Shown here: positions 1 to 10,771 of the stretch, one piece after another
Layout: each line of letters begins with the position of its first letter
How positions within the stretch are numbered: the first letter of the stretch is position 1
NCBI GenBank assembly: GCA_049724395.1
Contig: JAUGWO010000120.1
Span: forward strand, 62,001 to 126,000
Reading direction: 5' to 3'
Source: Spongospora subterranea f. sp. subterranea
Taxonomy: Eukaryota > Endomyxa: Phytomyxea > Phytomyxea > Plasmodiophorida
Length of the DNA: 64,000 nucleotides
Position numbers and translations under genes: made by a program
Notes under the pieces: model-generated
The model's input: the letters and a program-made list of their open reading frames with translations, nothing else
The model's database searches: none
What the model was told of the DNA's origin: nothing

Positions 1-196
1 CGGGACGCGGTTTTCAATTTTGTGAGGTTTTTAGTTGCGCGGCCGCACTGCAAATGTTCTTACCTATTGATAGCTATAAATAGGGCCAATTTACTCTTGA
101 GGAGGCTGCTCTATGACTTTCCAAAACAAGGGTTGTAAATGGTTGCGGGAGAACGACCGGTAGGGCGCCAATTCCTGGTTATTTTAACTTTGAATC

Positions 197-727
197 ATGC
201 CAGTAGATGCGGAACGAGGAAAGCGACCCAACGCTACTAACAGCGAGCGAAACGGGGTACTGCAGGCGTTGTTAAGGCAGTCAAAAGAAAGCACTCTAAA
301 AATGGGGACAATAAAGGAAGTTGCTGCGGCTTTCAAACTTTCTACCAAATCGGTGTCCAGAATTTGGAAAAGAGCAAAAGAATGCTTTAACAACGGTCAA
401 GTTTTCGCTGACGTCAGCTCTAGAATAAAAGGCAGATCGGGTAAAACGAAAATGTGCAGAGGGGAACTGAAGAGAAAAATCCAACAGGTTCCTTTAAGAC
501 AGAGAGGAACTCTAGCAGTACTTTCCAAAGCATCTGGAATTTCAATCGGAACATTGTTTAATCTCAAATCAGAGGACAATTTGAAGAGAATTTCCAGTAC
601 AGTTAAGCCAACGCTTACGGAAGAAAACAAGAAAAAGAGGCTTCAATTCGCGCTCTCCTTGCTCTGCCCAAACTCAAACACATTTCAAACCATGTACGAT
701 TACGTCCATGTTGATGAAAAATGGTGA
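197..727 (+). pseudogene. mariner-like transposase, N-terminal part
   Basis: This open frame encodes the N-terminal 176 residues of a Tc1/mariner-type transposase, closely related in layout to the ones at 25885 and 33351. The first third carries helix-turn-helix DNA-binding character (AAFKLSTKSVSRIWKRA, about residues 40-58). The frame ends on VHVDEKW, the first catalytic Asp motif, immediately before a TGA. Nothing after that motif is present, so the second and third catalytic residues are missing. The 3' part is replaced by an inverted copy of its own coding sequence (see 532-869). No terminal inverted repeat is visible upstream in positions 1-196. It is a dead fragment and cannot be catalytically active. 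Confidence 0.85.
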
Positions 728-869
728 GTTTGGGCAGAGCAAGGAGAGCGCGAATTGAAGCCTCTGTTTCTTGTTTTCTTCCGTAAGCGTTGGCTTAACT
801 GTACTGGAAATTCTCTTCAAATTGTCCTCTGATTTGAGATTAAACAATGTTCCGATTGAAATTCCAGAT
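532..869. repeat. near-perfect inverted duplication inside mariner fragment
   Basis: Positions 532-676 and 725-869 are reverse complements over 145 bp with a single mismatch that I could find; the spacer is only 48 bp (677-724). Both arms are transposase coding sequence, so a transcript through this locus would form a long hairpin. The near identity implies a recent event, for example foldback synthesis during aborted transposition or repair. Confidence 0.93.
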
Positions 870-870
870 C

Positions 871-1025
871 CTGCGCCGCTGCGTTGGTACCCGACGTCGC
901 TCCATTGGTACCCGACTCCGCTCAGGTGGTATCTGGTACCGCTGCGTTGGTACCCTGCGCCGCTGCGTTGGTCGCCCCCCCTCGCTCCATTGGTACCCGA
1001 CTCCGCTCCGTTGGTAGCCGGCCCC
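871..1025 (+). repeat. 21-bp degenerate minisatellite
   Basis: About seven imperfect copies of a 21-bp unit with the core CGCTSCRTTGGTACCC. In the open frame that crosses the foldback junction, each unit encodes a 7-residue motif of the form P-x-P-L-R-W-Y. It abuts the end of the inverted duplication. It is much more GC-rich than its flanks. Confidence 0.8.
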
Positions 1026-1029
1026 GGTC

Positions 1030-1710
1030 ACCTCCCGCCGGAGTCTGCTTCGTTTATCGACCTTTCCGGTGTATCCTCAGATTTATTTTTCAGGATACAG
1101 GACACGATCCTGATGATGCTCAAGAACTGCAATTTCTTGCGCCTTTCGGCTTTTATAAGGCGGAAAATCACGATGCAGGCTTTGTCAGCATTTTGAGTTT
1201 CGAATCAGTCGTCCTTTCGTAAATGATTGGGTTACCATCATCAAAGACGTCCGAAATTTAAAGGCTCGCCTTGAAGGCCGATGAAACGATGCTGTTCGTA
1301 CTGATGTATACCTCATGGCGTTGCAGGAAGAGAACTATAAACCAGTCCTGATATATAAGCGTAGGTTTACACAACGTTCAAATTTTACTGTCATTGATTT
1401 GATATTGACCGCCGATCAGCTGCTGGAATCGCAGACGAGACAGAATTTGGATTCCTTCGCGAAGAGTTCTTCCTTGTTATTAAGACCAAGTTTATGAGCG
1501 AAATGTTCATTAGTTACGTGTAATTGGAGATTTCTCGTATTTTCTACTCCTATGTGATTGCATATGATTGTTGTCAATACATTTCTATAAATCTGAATTT
1601 TTTCTTGTGCATCGCCTATCAGTAGATCTGGATCAACAAACCTTTTTTTTTTATAGAGCTAATCCTTTGCTATCTCGCCTTACTGAGCTACATTATCTGG
1701 TAGATATGGG
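1030..1710. other. no gene recognised
   Basis: Only short frames are present, such as 1315-1497 on the plus strand, with no recognisable domain. The stretch is probably decayed repeat sequence upstream of the MULE remnant. Confidence 0.5.
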
Positions 1711-1714
1711 GAGC

Positions 1715-2390
1715 GTGTCATGGTGATCGACTCAACCCACAACACTAACCAATATGGTTGTAAGCTTATCACGATCTCTGTTGTCGATTCCTCGAATAAC
1801 AGAGGCTACCTAACGTGTTCTGTATTAGCTCGCGAAAGAATGCTAAAGCTTTGGCGGCACTGTGGAAAGGTTGATGATAAGCCAAACCATTAAACCACAG
1901 GACGTTGACTAGAAAATGGGCAGATCAAGTATCCAGTGTTTAAGCCAAAAATACTGTTGCAAGACGACATCGTCGTGCCGTTGAATGGTGCTAGGACAGT
2001 ATTCCCGTCGCTAGAACACCGATATCATTGTGTCTGGCACGTGGATAAAAGTTGGAAGGAAAATGTAATGTTCGATTGAGACATTATAACATAGGGCCGC
2101 AATATCAAAGTTCTATATGCCAGCAGCTGATGAAAATAAGGACCGATCGCAGAGTGGACGTTGTAGAAACGAAATAGCAAATTTCATTGAAACCTGGAAA
2201 GACAAAGAGCCACAATTTGTTGATCATTCCACAAGAAACTATGTGGAGCAATGGGCTGTTTGTACCGGGATTCTTCCATTCCCGATACAACGGCTCATGC
2301 TGAAGCGTTCCAGAATTTGCTGAAAAGAGTGCACTCAAACAAGAGAAATCGATATATGAGAATGCAGATCAACGAAGACTTCTTTATATA
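1715..2390 (+). pseudogene. MULE transposase remnant
   Basis: Reading the plus strand in shifting frames recovers ordered MULE transposase signatures. VIDSTHNTNQYG (about 1720) is the first catalytic Asp block, followed by VVDSSNNRG. FPSLEHRYHCVWHVDKSWK (about 2000) is the block with the conserved W-H-V. IPDTTAHAEAFQNLLKR (about 2275) is the late block. The pieces are separated by frame changes and stops, so this is a decayed DNA transposon without coding capacity. It stops close to the gypsy fragment that starts near 2590 on the other strand. Confidence 0.72.
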
Positions 2391-2589
2391 ATTCCAAGGT
2401 TAACAATCTGACGAAAAATCTTGCCTGGGGTTAACATGCATACATACAGGAAAGAGCTAAACTTGTTGCCGGGATCAGGATGCAGTGCAGCATTGAAAAA
2501 ACGATTCAGGATTGCGCTGTTCCAATATCGTTAACGGTGAACCAGAAAATTACCTCGTGAAACTTGTCGAAGTTATCGACGGCGTTGGT

Positions 2590-3490
2590 CCGGCAATACA
2601 GATAAGTCTTCAAGCAATTCGGTGGTCGCCATCATCGTGGGACTGGGATAATATTGCCCCTAGGGCATAGTCCGATGCATCGGCTTCGATTACGATTGGG
2701 AGGTCTGGGTCGTTTGTTTTGAGAACTGGTGCTGATGTGAACGCAATCTTTGATCGCTGAAAGGCGGCTTCGGCGTCAGCGTTCCATTGAAAAGTTTGAG
2801 ACTTGCGTATGAGGGCATACAGAGGCAAAGCTACTCCGGAAAAATCAGCAATGAAATCTCGGTAGAAATTAGCAAAACCCAGAAAAACCCTGTTTAACCG
2901 TTTGAGATTGGGGCCATTTTCAACATCGTCGCCACTATGTTCGAATCCATCCTCAACGAGTTACGAGACACGAAATAACCTAGAAATTCCACTTGCTTCA
3001 CATGGAAACGACATTTCTCCATTTTCGCGAATAGTTTGAATGTGCGAAGCCGGTCCAGAACTATGCAAACATGCTCAATGTGTTCAGGTATGGAACGGGA
3101 GTATATAAGAATGTCGTCTAGGTAAATCACCACGAACTTATTGAGGATGTCTCTGAAAAGGTCGTCCATGAAATCTTGAAAACATGCAGGGCAGGTGCCA
3201 TTGCTAGTCCAAACGGCAATGACTAATTATTCGAACAATCCGAACGGGGTCCTGAAAGCGGTCTTCCACTCGTGTCCTTCTTTCATTCTAACCAATTTAT
3301 ATGCACACCTGAGATCGAGCTTGGAAAAGATCGAACCTTTGCTAGCGTTGTAGAGGATGTCGCTGATTAAAGAAAGTGGATGTCGATTCTTGATCGTCAT
3401 TTCATTAATTCGCCTGAAATCAACGCAAAGGCGCAGGGGGTTATCCTTCCAAAGAGTTAGACACAGAAAGCGTGATGGAGCCTTTCAAAA
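2590..3490 (-). mobile_element. Ty3/gypsy fossil, RT-RNase H fragment
   Basis: The minus strand encodes parts of a Ty3/gypsy polymerase: the reverse-transcriptase active-site block VVIYLDDILIYS and the downstream motif EFLGYFVS (about 2894-3169), then the start of RNase H with VIEADASDYALGAILSQ (about 2610-2828). No gag, integrase or LTR is recognisable next to it. It is a broken, clearly old fragment with several breaks. Confidence 0.85.
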
Positions 3491-3499
3491 CGTATGTTG

Positions 3500-5200
3500 T
3501 TTTCTGTATCTGTAATCGTACGATTAGTTGAGATTGTGGTGACTACAGTAAAGGGAACTATTGCAAGCATTTGCTGCTAGGTAAGACAATATATGATCAC
3601 TAATATGCTGATTCAGTGGAGTACCTGATGGGATTGTGGAATTCCGAAACGGTGAGTATAGGCGTTCGGACAGCGGGAACAGCAGAAACTGTAGTGACAG
3701 GACGACATCAAATGGGGCAATCCACTGAATGTGAGAACCAGTCAGGCGCCAATATGAGAAGAATGGCTCAAAATTATGAGAAATTATGTGGCGAAAATGA
3801 AGAGCTGGCTCGCTTACTACCAGAGAAAAATCATTTACAAAACCAAAAAGCAAGCGAGTGATCATTGAATGCATGAGCTGGTTGAATCAAAACCATTTGA
3901 TGTTAAAGGCCTTTGTGAATTGCAGCCAAAGCGCAAATAAAATGGAGAAAACTGACGTTTGAGTTCGCGTTCGAAGCTCAGTCAAGAAGGCAACAGCTCC
4001 ATGACATTCTGGCGAGTGCCACGGGCGCAAAAGGTTGATATTGATATGGCATTTTCAATTTTAGGGCAAGCACTAGAGCCCAATCAGTTCGAACATGTCT
4101 ACAGAACGTCAACCGCATGAGGAGCTTGGGCGGCTTCCTCTGTCGAAAACTAATCAGCCTTCTGCCTCTGCCGCTTCCTTTGGCAGTCAATAAATTTCTC
4201 AGCCTGAACACATTCGGTTGACAGGTTCAGGGGAGTCATCCATTATCACAGCCGTCTCGCGCTTGAAAAATTGATCCGATTGTTTTAGTCGCAGCATCAC
4301 CAAGTTCAGCATCATGTGATTATGGTCTTCTTGCAGCAAAACTTGCTTTCATAAGAGAGCGTTGAGTATGATGTTTTTTGTTGCAATATGGTTATTGTCC
4401 TACCTGAATACATCGATGTTCCGCTCATGCTCAATCAAGCAAGGAGTTCATAGTCATCTTCCAGGATCGCAGGAGAATGTTCACTTCAAATTTACATCGA
4501 ACCGGAGGCTATCGTGGGTCAGAGAAAGTCAACTTTCCAATAATCGACGATCCCACAACAGTGAATGCATCGTTGGCACATCGAATTGAGGCGAAACTCT
4601 TCCGCCAATCAGGCACATTGTTACAGACACGATTCGGGTTCTCGGTTGATATTCTGACGGAATTTCCCACTGTTTGATTAGATCGCGGCTCGGGGTGGGC
4701 TTGTTCCAAATTCGTGGGGCCTGGTCGACAAATCCTGAGAAAATTTTCCCCTTTGGTAAGACGAGTAAGCTCTGGAGTAGACCAACGTGGTCCGAAAACA
4801 TTGAAACAAATTTCCTCCAGATCTGGAAGGTTCTCCTTCACTTTCACCTGCGTTCACCATCCTCTGGGGTCAATGTTGGACTGGAGACACGTCGTCTGTT
4901 TGTTCATCATCAAAATAAAAAGCCGGCTCTCGAAGCAGAAGCATCTGAACCGACATCGACCAATTTCTGGGGCCAATATTCGTCTAACACGTGAACTGTC
5001 GTCATCTGTTCTTGGATCATCAAACAATCTACGGCTCGTTGCCCCATTGCTGTCCAATGCCCAATCGTTTCGTGTGTGATCCTATTTCCTCACTGTAAGT
5101 TCAAACAACTACCCGCTCAATATCTTTTCTCCAGAACGACGATCGGGCAGTGGTCATTCCACAACTGTGTCACCAGCGCAATCAATTCCTCACCAAGTCT
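3500..5200. other. unassigned stretch, possible copia-like scrap
   Basis: No convincing gene is visible. A plus-strand frame at 3616-3861 is charged and could form a short coiled coil, but it has no family match. A minus-strand frame at 4529-4801 contains PRTRIVSVTMCLIGGRVSPQ, which vaguely recalls the segment after the integrase of some Ty1/copia-type elements. I treat it only as a possible fossil scrap. Neither is supported well enough to call a gene. Confidence 0.3.
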
Positions 5201-5289
5201 GTTTTTCGTTTGAGTACTCAGCCTTACCTCGCACTGCTTTCTTTCTGCAAATACTCAATTTCATTATCCAGATGGCCCCCAAATTGAGA

Positions 5290-7925
5290 GTTTGTACGGC
5301 AATCGCTTGATCGAACACCTTTTCAAGAAACTTTCATGGACGTTTCACCCCATGACTTTCGTTCCATCTCATTTCGAGAGGTTTCCATCGCAGTCAAGAA
5401 TCATGTCGCTTTCAATCCGACGTTTGAGGATTTGGAAAAGATATTCAATTTTCTCGGGACGGAAAAAACCGCACGATTCTCTACAGGTGAAAGTAATCCA
5501 AACTCACCTTCTCCATACGGATTGACCGAGACGACATTGAACACGTTGAAATGTCTGCCAATTACATCAAGAACATTGCCAGCAAGTTCTGAAAGAAAAA
5601 AGATGTTGATAAAATCACTGCCCTTTTAACCACAACCTCGATCTTTCTCGCTGAATCAGACTTGCTCATCGACGAGGAGCTATCCCAACAATCTGGTTCT
5701 GGTTCTGAGAGAAAGTCGCAAAGTATTTTTTACATTTTTTTGGGTAATTGGAACCACATCTGGAAAATCACAGGTCGCATCGATAGCTTGTCAAGGGTTT
5801 ACAAAAACTGGATCAGGAAGAAGCTCAGAGCGTTCTTCAAAAGCTGGTCCCACTACTCGAGTCAAGGATCTGTGGATTTAGCTCAAACACAAATCAGGCA
5901 ATTTGAAAGAGATCTCCTCAACCAAAACACAACCTTGAACGGAAAAAGAATCGCGCAAAAGTAATTCATCTAGTGTAAAACCACATTTTTCAAGACAATT
6001 TTCCGATTCCGCTTCAGCAGTTTTTGAATTCTAATGGTCGACCTGGAGCTATACATTGCTTCCGGAGCTGAAACCGTCATCTCAAAACGATTTTTGTTAC
6101 AATGATTCTGTGACAATAAAATCAAATGGTATGGGGAGGATGTCAACAGATGACGCCAACATGAATTGTGAAAAAGGTCTCGCAGCGTCAGAGCGTTTTG
6201 CAAAAGTTTCTTGAGTATGTTGAATTTATATATATAGTTGAGGGACCTCTGTTTGCGGCGGTTTTGGATTATATTTGAAATTGAAAATTATCTGGGATGT
6301 CGCGTGCCAGGGTGAAAACCTATCGCAATGGAGATGAACCCGTAGTGCACCATTGCTGTACTGTACCACAATGTTATCTGTGAAGATTCTCAAGAAAAAG
6401 CTGAGCGCAGCCGAGAGAGAGCATCGGTCGTTGGTTCTTGCCGGTGAACAGCTCAAGGATTCGAATCGCCTACTGGAATCTCGTCTGGCTGATATTGATA
6501 AACATGTTCGATATCATTTAGAGCACAAGGTCTCTGCCGATGATATAGCCGAGAAGAAAGCTATTAAAAAAGCACAAGAATGCGCCATCAGCTCAGAGAT
6601 CGAGAGTAATCTCAAGTATCTTGCTATTTCAGGTCGGTATTCAGATTGATTCAGGTTTGACGAAGGTGAGCCGGTCATATTTTCACCGTTTGTCAATGGT
6701 GCAAAAACAACACGCGGAACAGCGAAGAACCCTAAATCTGTGAGCAATGCTGGGAATGATTACGGCTGTTAGAGTTGAGTTTTGACAGTTGACCACAGTG
6801 ATATGGTCGACGAGAAAACCGCCACTGAAGGCCACATATCTCAAGTGATGGGCGATATCGTTCAACTCAAAGACGAAATTAACGGATTGACCACGGTTTG
6901 TTCTCACAACCCTTGTTTTTTTTACTTCAATTTTCTCGATTCAAAACAAACGTTTGAGTTCCAGGTCCAGTAGTCGCTAAATTAAAGCCATACTTGACAC
7001 GAACAATTACATCTCATTTCCGGGGTTCTTTTCCGACCTCGAGAATAATAATGGTGGCTCGGTTCAAACAGATTATGGAGAAACAAAAGTCGGAGGAGTC
7101 GGAGTTGGTATTGTTGTCAGATCAAGGGGCGGTGGAGAGGATTCGAGGGGAACTGATTCAAATCCAGTCGGAGATACGATCGTTGGATGTCCAGCACCGA
7201 AAGCAGCAGAGGACGATCCGCCTTCACCATCGCCGCCTGATTGACCTTCAGGCTGCCAATCGTGACATGGCAACGATCCTCGTCAAGAACGACATCACCC
7301 TGCCATGAGATGCTCTCCCGATTGTGATTTTTGTAGATCACTAAACCCGTGAATCAGTTGACAAACAACAAATCGCCTACAATTTCTCACCTCGGTATAA
7401 CGAAACGATCCGTATTGTGTGACAGAAAAAAATGTAGATTAGCTAGGGCGGTGTAAATGCAATTTCTATCAAAAACTTATAGACAACCATTATGGTTTCA
7501 CATTTTTGTTTAGGTCGCGGATCTGTTATGACTTCACGTTGTGGCTGACGATTGACGAAGAGCGAAATCCGAAATAGATCCACGAAGGAGGTCGGGACGA
7601 CGACATTGATGGATTTACCTTGCAACAATAGAATCGAATCGTCGACGTTGGGGCGAGAGAGTGCTGTTTTAGAAATATCGTATTGAGAAGCCAGTGATTT
7701 CACAAGATGGGTCGAGAACCAGACAAAGAGAGTTTGGTGAAGCCAAACGCCATGCCAACTTCGGAATTGACCATTTCAGCTGTTCAGCAAAAAATGGTTG
7801 CTTTGTACGAAAAATACCAAAATTATGCCGGCAAAGAAACTAATAAGGATCAAACTTCAATCGCAATCAACACCGGAGTCAATATTGGCAAATTTGAGAG
7901 CATCATATCTGTAGACGTTTAGACC
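5290..7925 (+). CDS. possible multi-exon coiled-coil protein gene
   Basis: A run of plus-strand frames reads like exons of one helical protein, but I cannot assign a family. Pieces lie at about 5336-5475 (FNPTFEDLEKIFNFLG), 5662-5964 (Gln- and Lys-rich), 6353-6640 (a strong heptad pattern, LKKKLSAAEREHRSLVLAG), 6788-6895 (DIVQLKDEINGL), 7051-7308 (Glu/Arg-rich coiled coil) and 7707-7922. Candidate splice sites occur at frame ends, for example TTTCAG before GTCGGT near 6632 and a TTGACAG acceptor near 6790. The folded segment followed by long coiled coils resembles kinetochore or cytoskeletal proteins in general layout only. It could equally be a decayed gene. The exon structure was not resolved. 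Confidence 0.3.
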
Positions 7926-7929
7926 AATA

Positions 7930-8590
7930 TCATTATGTGCCGAACAACACCATCACCATCCGCCAATCTCAGGAAAAAGCAGTGACCGAACAAATCACAG
8001 CGAATTACAGTAAAAATTTGGAAGGCGAAGCATCAAGGGGCATTACCAACAGAAGTTCAATCCCGTGTTTGCCCTTCCCCTCCTGTGGAATTGCGCATTG
8101 GTAAGCTATGGACCGGGATTGTCTGGGACCTGGTCGAGGTACTCCTTGAGATGGTTTTCGAGTCCTTGCGTTGCATCAAAAGCATTGAGGAACTCCCAAA
8201 AGAGTTTGTTCGGGCCACACCTTCCCAATCTATCAAGTTTTTGAGCTTGTTACGAAAGTAACTTGAGTACCAACACCTGAATAACAATGTAGAGGGCTCG
8301 GAATCACCCTCGAGGTGGAGCGCTTTCGCTGACGGCAACAGACGGCTGAAGATGGTATATAGTTCTGTATAGATCTAACCGACGGAAGTGGACTGGGATC
8401 TGTCGGCAGTTGCAACGACAGCGAATAATCCCAGCACCTTGCGGTTGAATCTGTCGCAGGGTCGATACATCCAACCAAATTGTTAAAATTTAACCTGCTT
8501 GATGGCCAGGACTGATTACTACCATACGGCGATGTTTGATTTTGCAGCAGCAATTTGAACATAGAAAAATCGGCTGGGGACCATGTTGGC
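7930..8590. other. no gene recognised
   Basis: The frames here are short or Ser/Pro-rich shadows. The sequence is probably degraded DNA beyond the C-terminal end of the MULE remnant on the minus strand. Confidence 0.45.
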
Positions 8591-8599
8591 AGTGGGAGT

Positions 8600-9060
8600 A
8601 AACGCAAGTCGGTGTGATGGAGAAAGAGCGATGCCAGACTGAACGAATACAAGGTTTCAAAAGTACTGCTCGGCGTCTGTCCTAATTTTAGCCACAAATG
8701 CCCTCAGATTGGGATGCGGCGTGGGGAACAGCTCGCTGATATGAGTATTATATGATTCCAGTGGGTTGTTGTTTCGATTGGCAACCTCTTCCCTTCCTGT
8801 TATCTGGGTGCTAAGATTCCGGTCACGAGGAGAGCGCATTCACGTTTTCTTGATATGATCGAAATACTCTTGTGAAGCATCCACCTCCACCTAAGTTTCC
8901 AATGCCAATTGAGCACGGAGGAACTGGAACCCCACCCGTCGTAATCTCATGGTGTTCAATAACGCTTAAGCGCGTCCAAGATCCCTGGCCTCATCAAGCA
9001 ATTCGCTGAGTGATCTGATATTTGAAAAGGACCACTCGATTGGCTTGTTTCCAATGGAAA
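8600..9060 (-). pseudogene. MULE transposase C-terminal remnant
   Basis: On the minus strand the segment EEVANRNNNPLESYNTHISE followed by PHPNLRAFVAKIRTDAEQY (8657-8800) matches the late MULE block of the form R-x-NN-x-LESYN followed by HP-x-L-x-x-F. The upstream piece (to about 9060) reads as the preceding helical region, with frame breaks. No catalytic Asp blocks or ends are visible. It is a short decayed fragment. Confidence 0.6.
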
Positions 9061-9611
9061 TCATCCGACTACCTGGTAATTAGAAGGAAATAGGCCACCT
9101 GTCATTTATGAAGTGCGAGGACTAGGTTCGAGAAGAATAAATATTGCCCAAAGGCTTGTAATCAAATCCTTGGTTGCCGTTAATCCTGATTCGTCTCCAA
9201 CCTAGCCCTTGATTCTCAACAGATAATCAATGTCGTGGTACACACCTCTATGCTCTCCGTCCTCTAACCACAACTCCATGTCCCTTGTTTGATATATCAT
9301 TCTTATAAGCTCTTGGGAACTCTCGTAAACTGTTGTTTACACATTTCAACAATATCACCGGCTTTACTTTTCAAGATGTCAGTACAATCGTCGAAGCTAA
9401 GCTTTGTTCAAGATGGTATTAGATACGTAATTGTTGAAATTACCGTTGAGTCGTCGAGCTGCGGGCATGACAGTGATGATGTCGCCCGGCGGCTGTCAGG
9501 CCAGGCTTTCCAGCCACTGTCTAACAGTGACCAATTGCTGGATCAACGACTGGGGGGGGAGGGAGTGCAATCTGGCAATCATCCGCTGAATAAACTCAGT
9601 TCTTAAATTGA

Positions 9612-10366
9612 TCAACTCTTTAGTCTCGCATAGTTTAAAAGACCCGCGTTGATGGCCGACCACGACCTCAAGCAAACGGAACTGCTACCATCTGCTTCGC
9701 CGCTGCTGTCTTGCACCTTCACGCTCGAATTCGTGTTCGTGAATAATTGGCCTTTGACTGCACTTGCGGGCAGGAATTCCTCGTCCTCGTCGTCATCCGC
9801 CAGCATCTCAACTGGTGTTGTGCGAGTCTCCTTCAATTTTGCGTCCCTAGATATAAACCTTCTCGACGTCTTCAAATCTTCAAACACATACGCCTTAGCA
9901 CCATCCGCAAATCCAAGGAATTTGCATTTTCTTGATTTGCTGTCGAACTTGCTTCGGTGTGAATCTGGAACATGAACCGCCCACAGAGATCCGAACAGTG
10001 ACACACTTGCAAGACTTGGTAGCCTCTTGTAAATGAGTTCATACGGTGACTTCTCGTTCACATTGACCTTTGTTATTGTCCTATTTCTGATGTAGGCCGC
10101 CAACCGGACCGCGTATTCCCAATACGAAGTCGGTAGTCCAGAGTCAAACAACAGGCATCGCGCCACCTCCACGATCGTTCTGTTCATCCCTCTACCTTGC
10201 CATTTTGTTGAGGAGCCCTTGCTTGCGCCCGTGTCACTCGCCTGAAGGTCATGGAGCTGTTGCTTCCTTAAATGAGCTTCGAAGGCGAACTTAAACGCAG
10301 TCCAGTTTTCTCCATATAATTTCTGCCCGGTGAAGGCCAACGCCGCCTCTGAACTGGGCCCATAAC
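9612..10366 (-). mobile_element. Ty1/copia fossil B (gag start joined to integrase)
   Basis: The minus strand reads from a primer-binding-like stretch just inside the LTR at 10366. A copia gag start follows (MAFTGQKLYGENWTAFKF, from 10340), and then sequence of the integrase C-terminal half, including YWEYAVRLAAYIRNR and KFLGFADGAKAYVF. The middle of gag, the protease and the integrase core are absent, so this is an internally rearranged, non-functional copy. Its far end (9605-9692) repeats about 90 bp of the LTR tail. It shares its upstream LTR with fossil A. Confidence 0.75.
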
Positions 10367-10543
10367 CTGAGAAGAGGGTAGCAGTTGCGTTTGCTTGAGG
10401 TCGTGGTCGGCCATCAACGCGGGTCTTCTGAACTAAACGAGATTTCCTAAATTGATCAACTCTTTAGTCTCGTTTAATTCAGAAGACCCGCGATGATGGC
10501 CGACCACGACCTCAGGCAAACGGAACTGCTACCCTCTTCTCAG
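10367..10543. repeat. 76-bp hairpin near LTR end
   Basis: Positions 10367-10442 and 10468-10543 are inverted copies (76 bp each, a handful of mismatches) around a 25-bp spacer. A further copy of the right arm with its spacer lies at 9605-9692. The hairpin occupies what would be the end of the LTR and leader. Confidence 0.85.
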
Positions 10544-10771
10544 TAATTCCCTCGAGTTCTGAATAAACGGCAAGAAATACTACCGAGGCCGTCAGCGTCG
10601 CGCCGCAAACCGCAGGCAAGAGCTGTGCGAACCCGCTGTTGATCGCTGACCTTGACGGTTCCATAGGGCAATACTACCTAATCCATTTCATGCAATAGAG
10701 GAGTGGTTTTATTCATTAACAGCTGCATGACGGACCGAATGGGAGAGGGTTAATCGCCCCCAGTTTCAACA
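10367..10771 (-). repeat. copia LTR shared by two internal regions
   Basis: In minus orientation a G-rich polypurine-like tract (around 10772-10779) is followed by TGTTGAAACTGGGGGC, a plausible LTR start at 10771. The stretch runs about 405 bp to 10367 and is followed by a candidate primer-binding region and the gag start of fossil B. The PPT and pol of fossil A lie on its other side. This is the arrangement left by tandem elements sharing an LTR. The exact LTR borders are inferred. Confidence 0.5.

Noticed and set aside
5222-5640. Kinetochore Ndc80-type calponin-homology domain
   Set aside because: A helical segment before coiled coils suggested it, but the diagnostic residues do not line up, so only a generic coiled-coil call was kept.
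7073-7273. Pro/Ser-rich minus-strand frame
   Set aside because: Low-complexity shadow of the coiled-coil-like plus-strand frame at 6994-7308.
9649-9975. Plus-strand 108-codon frame starting in the LTR-like repeat
   Set aside because: Antisense to the copia integrase sequence, which is clear on the minus strand.
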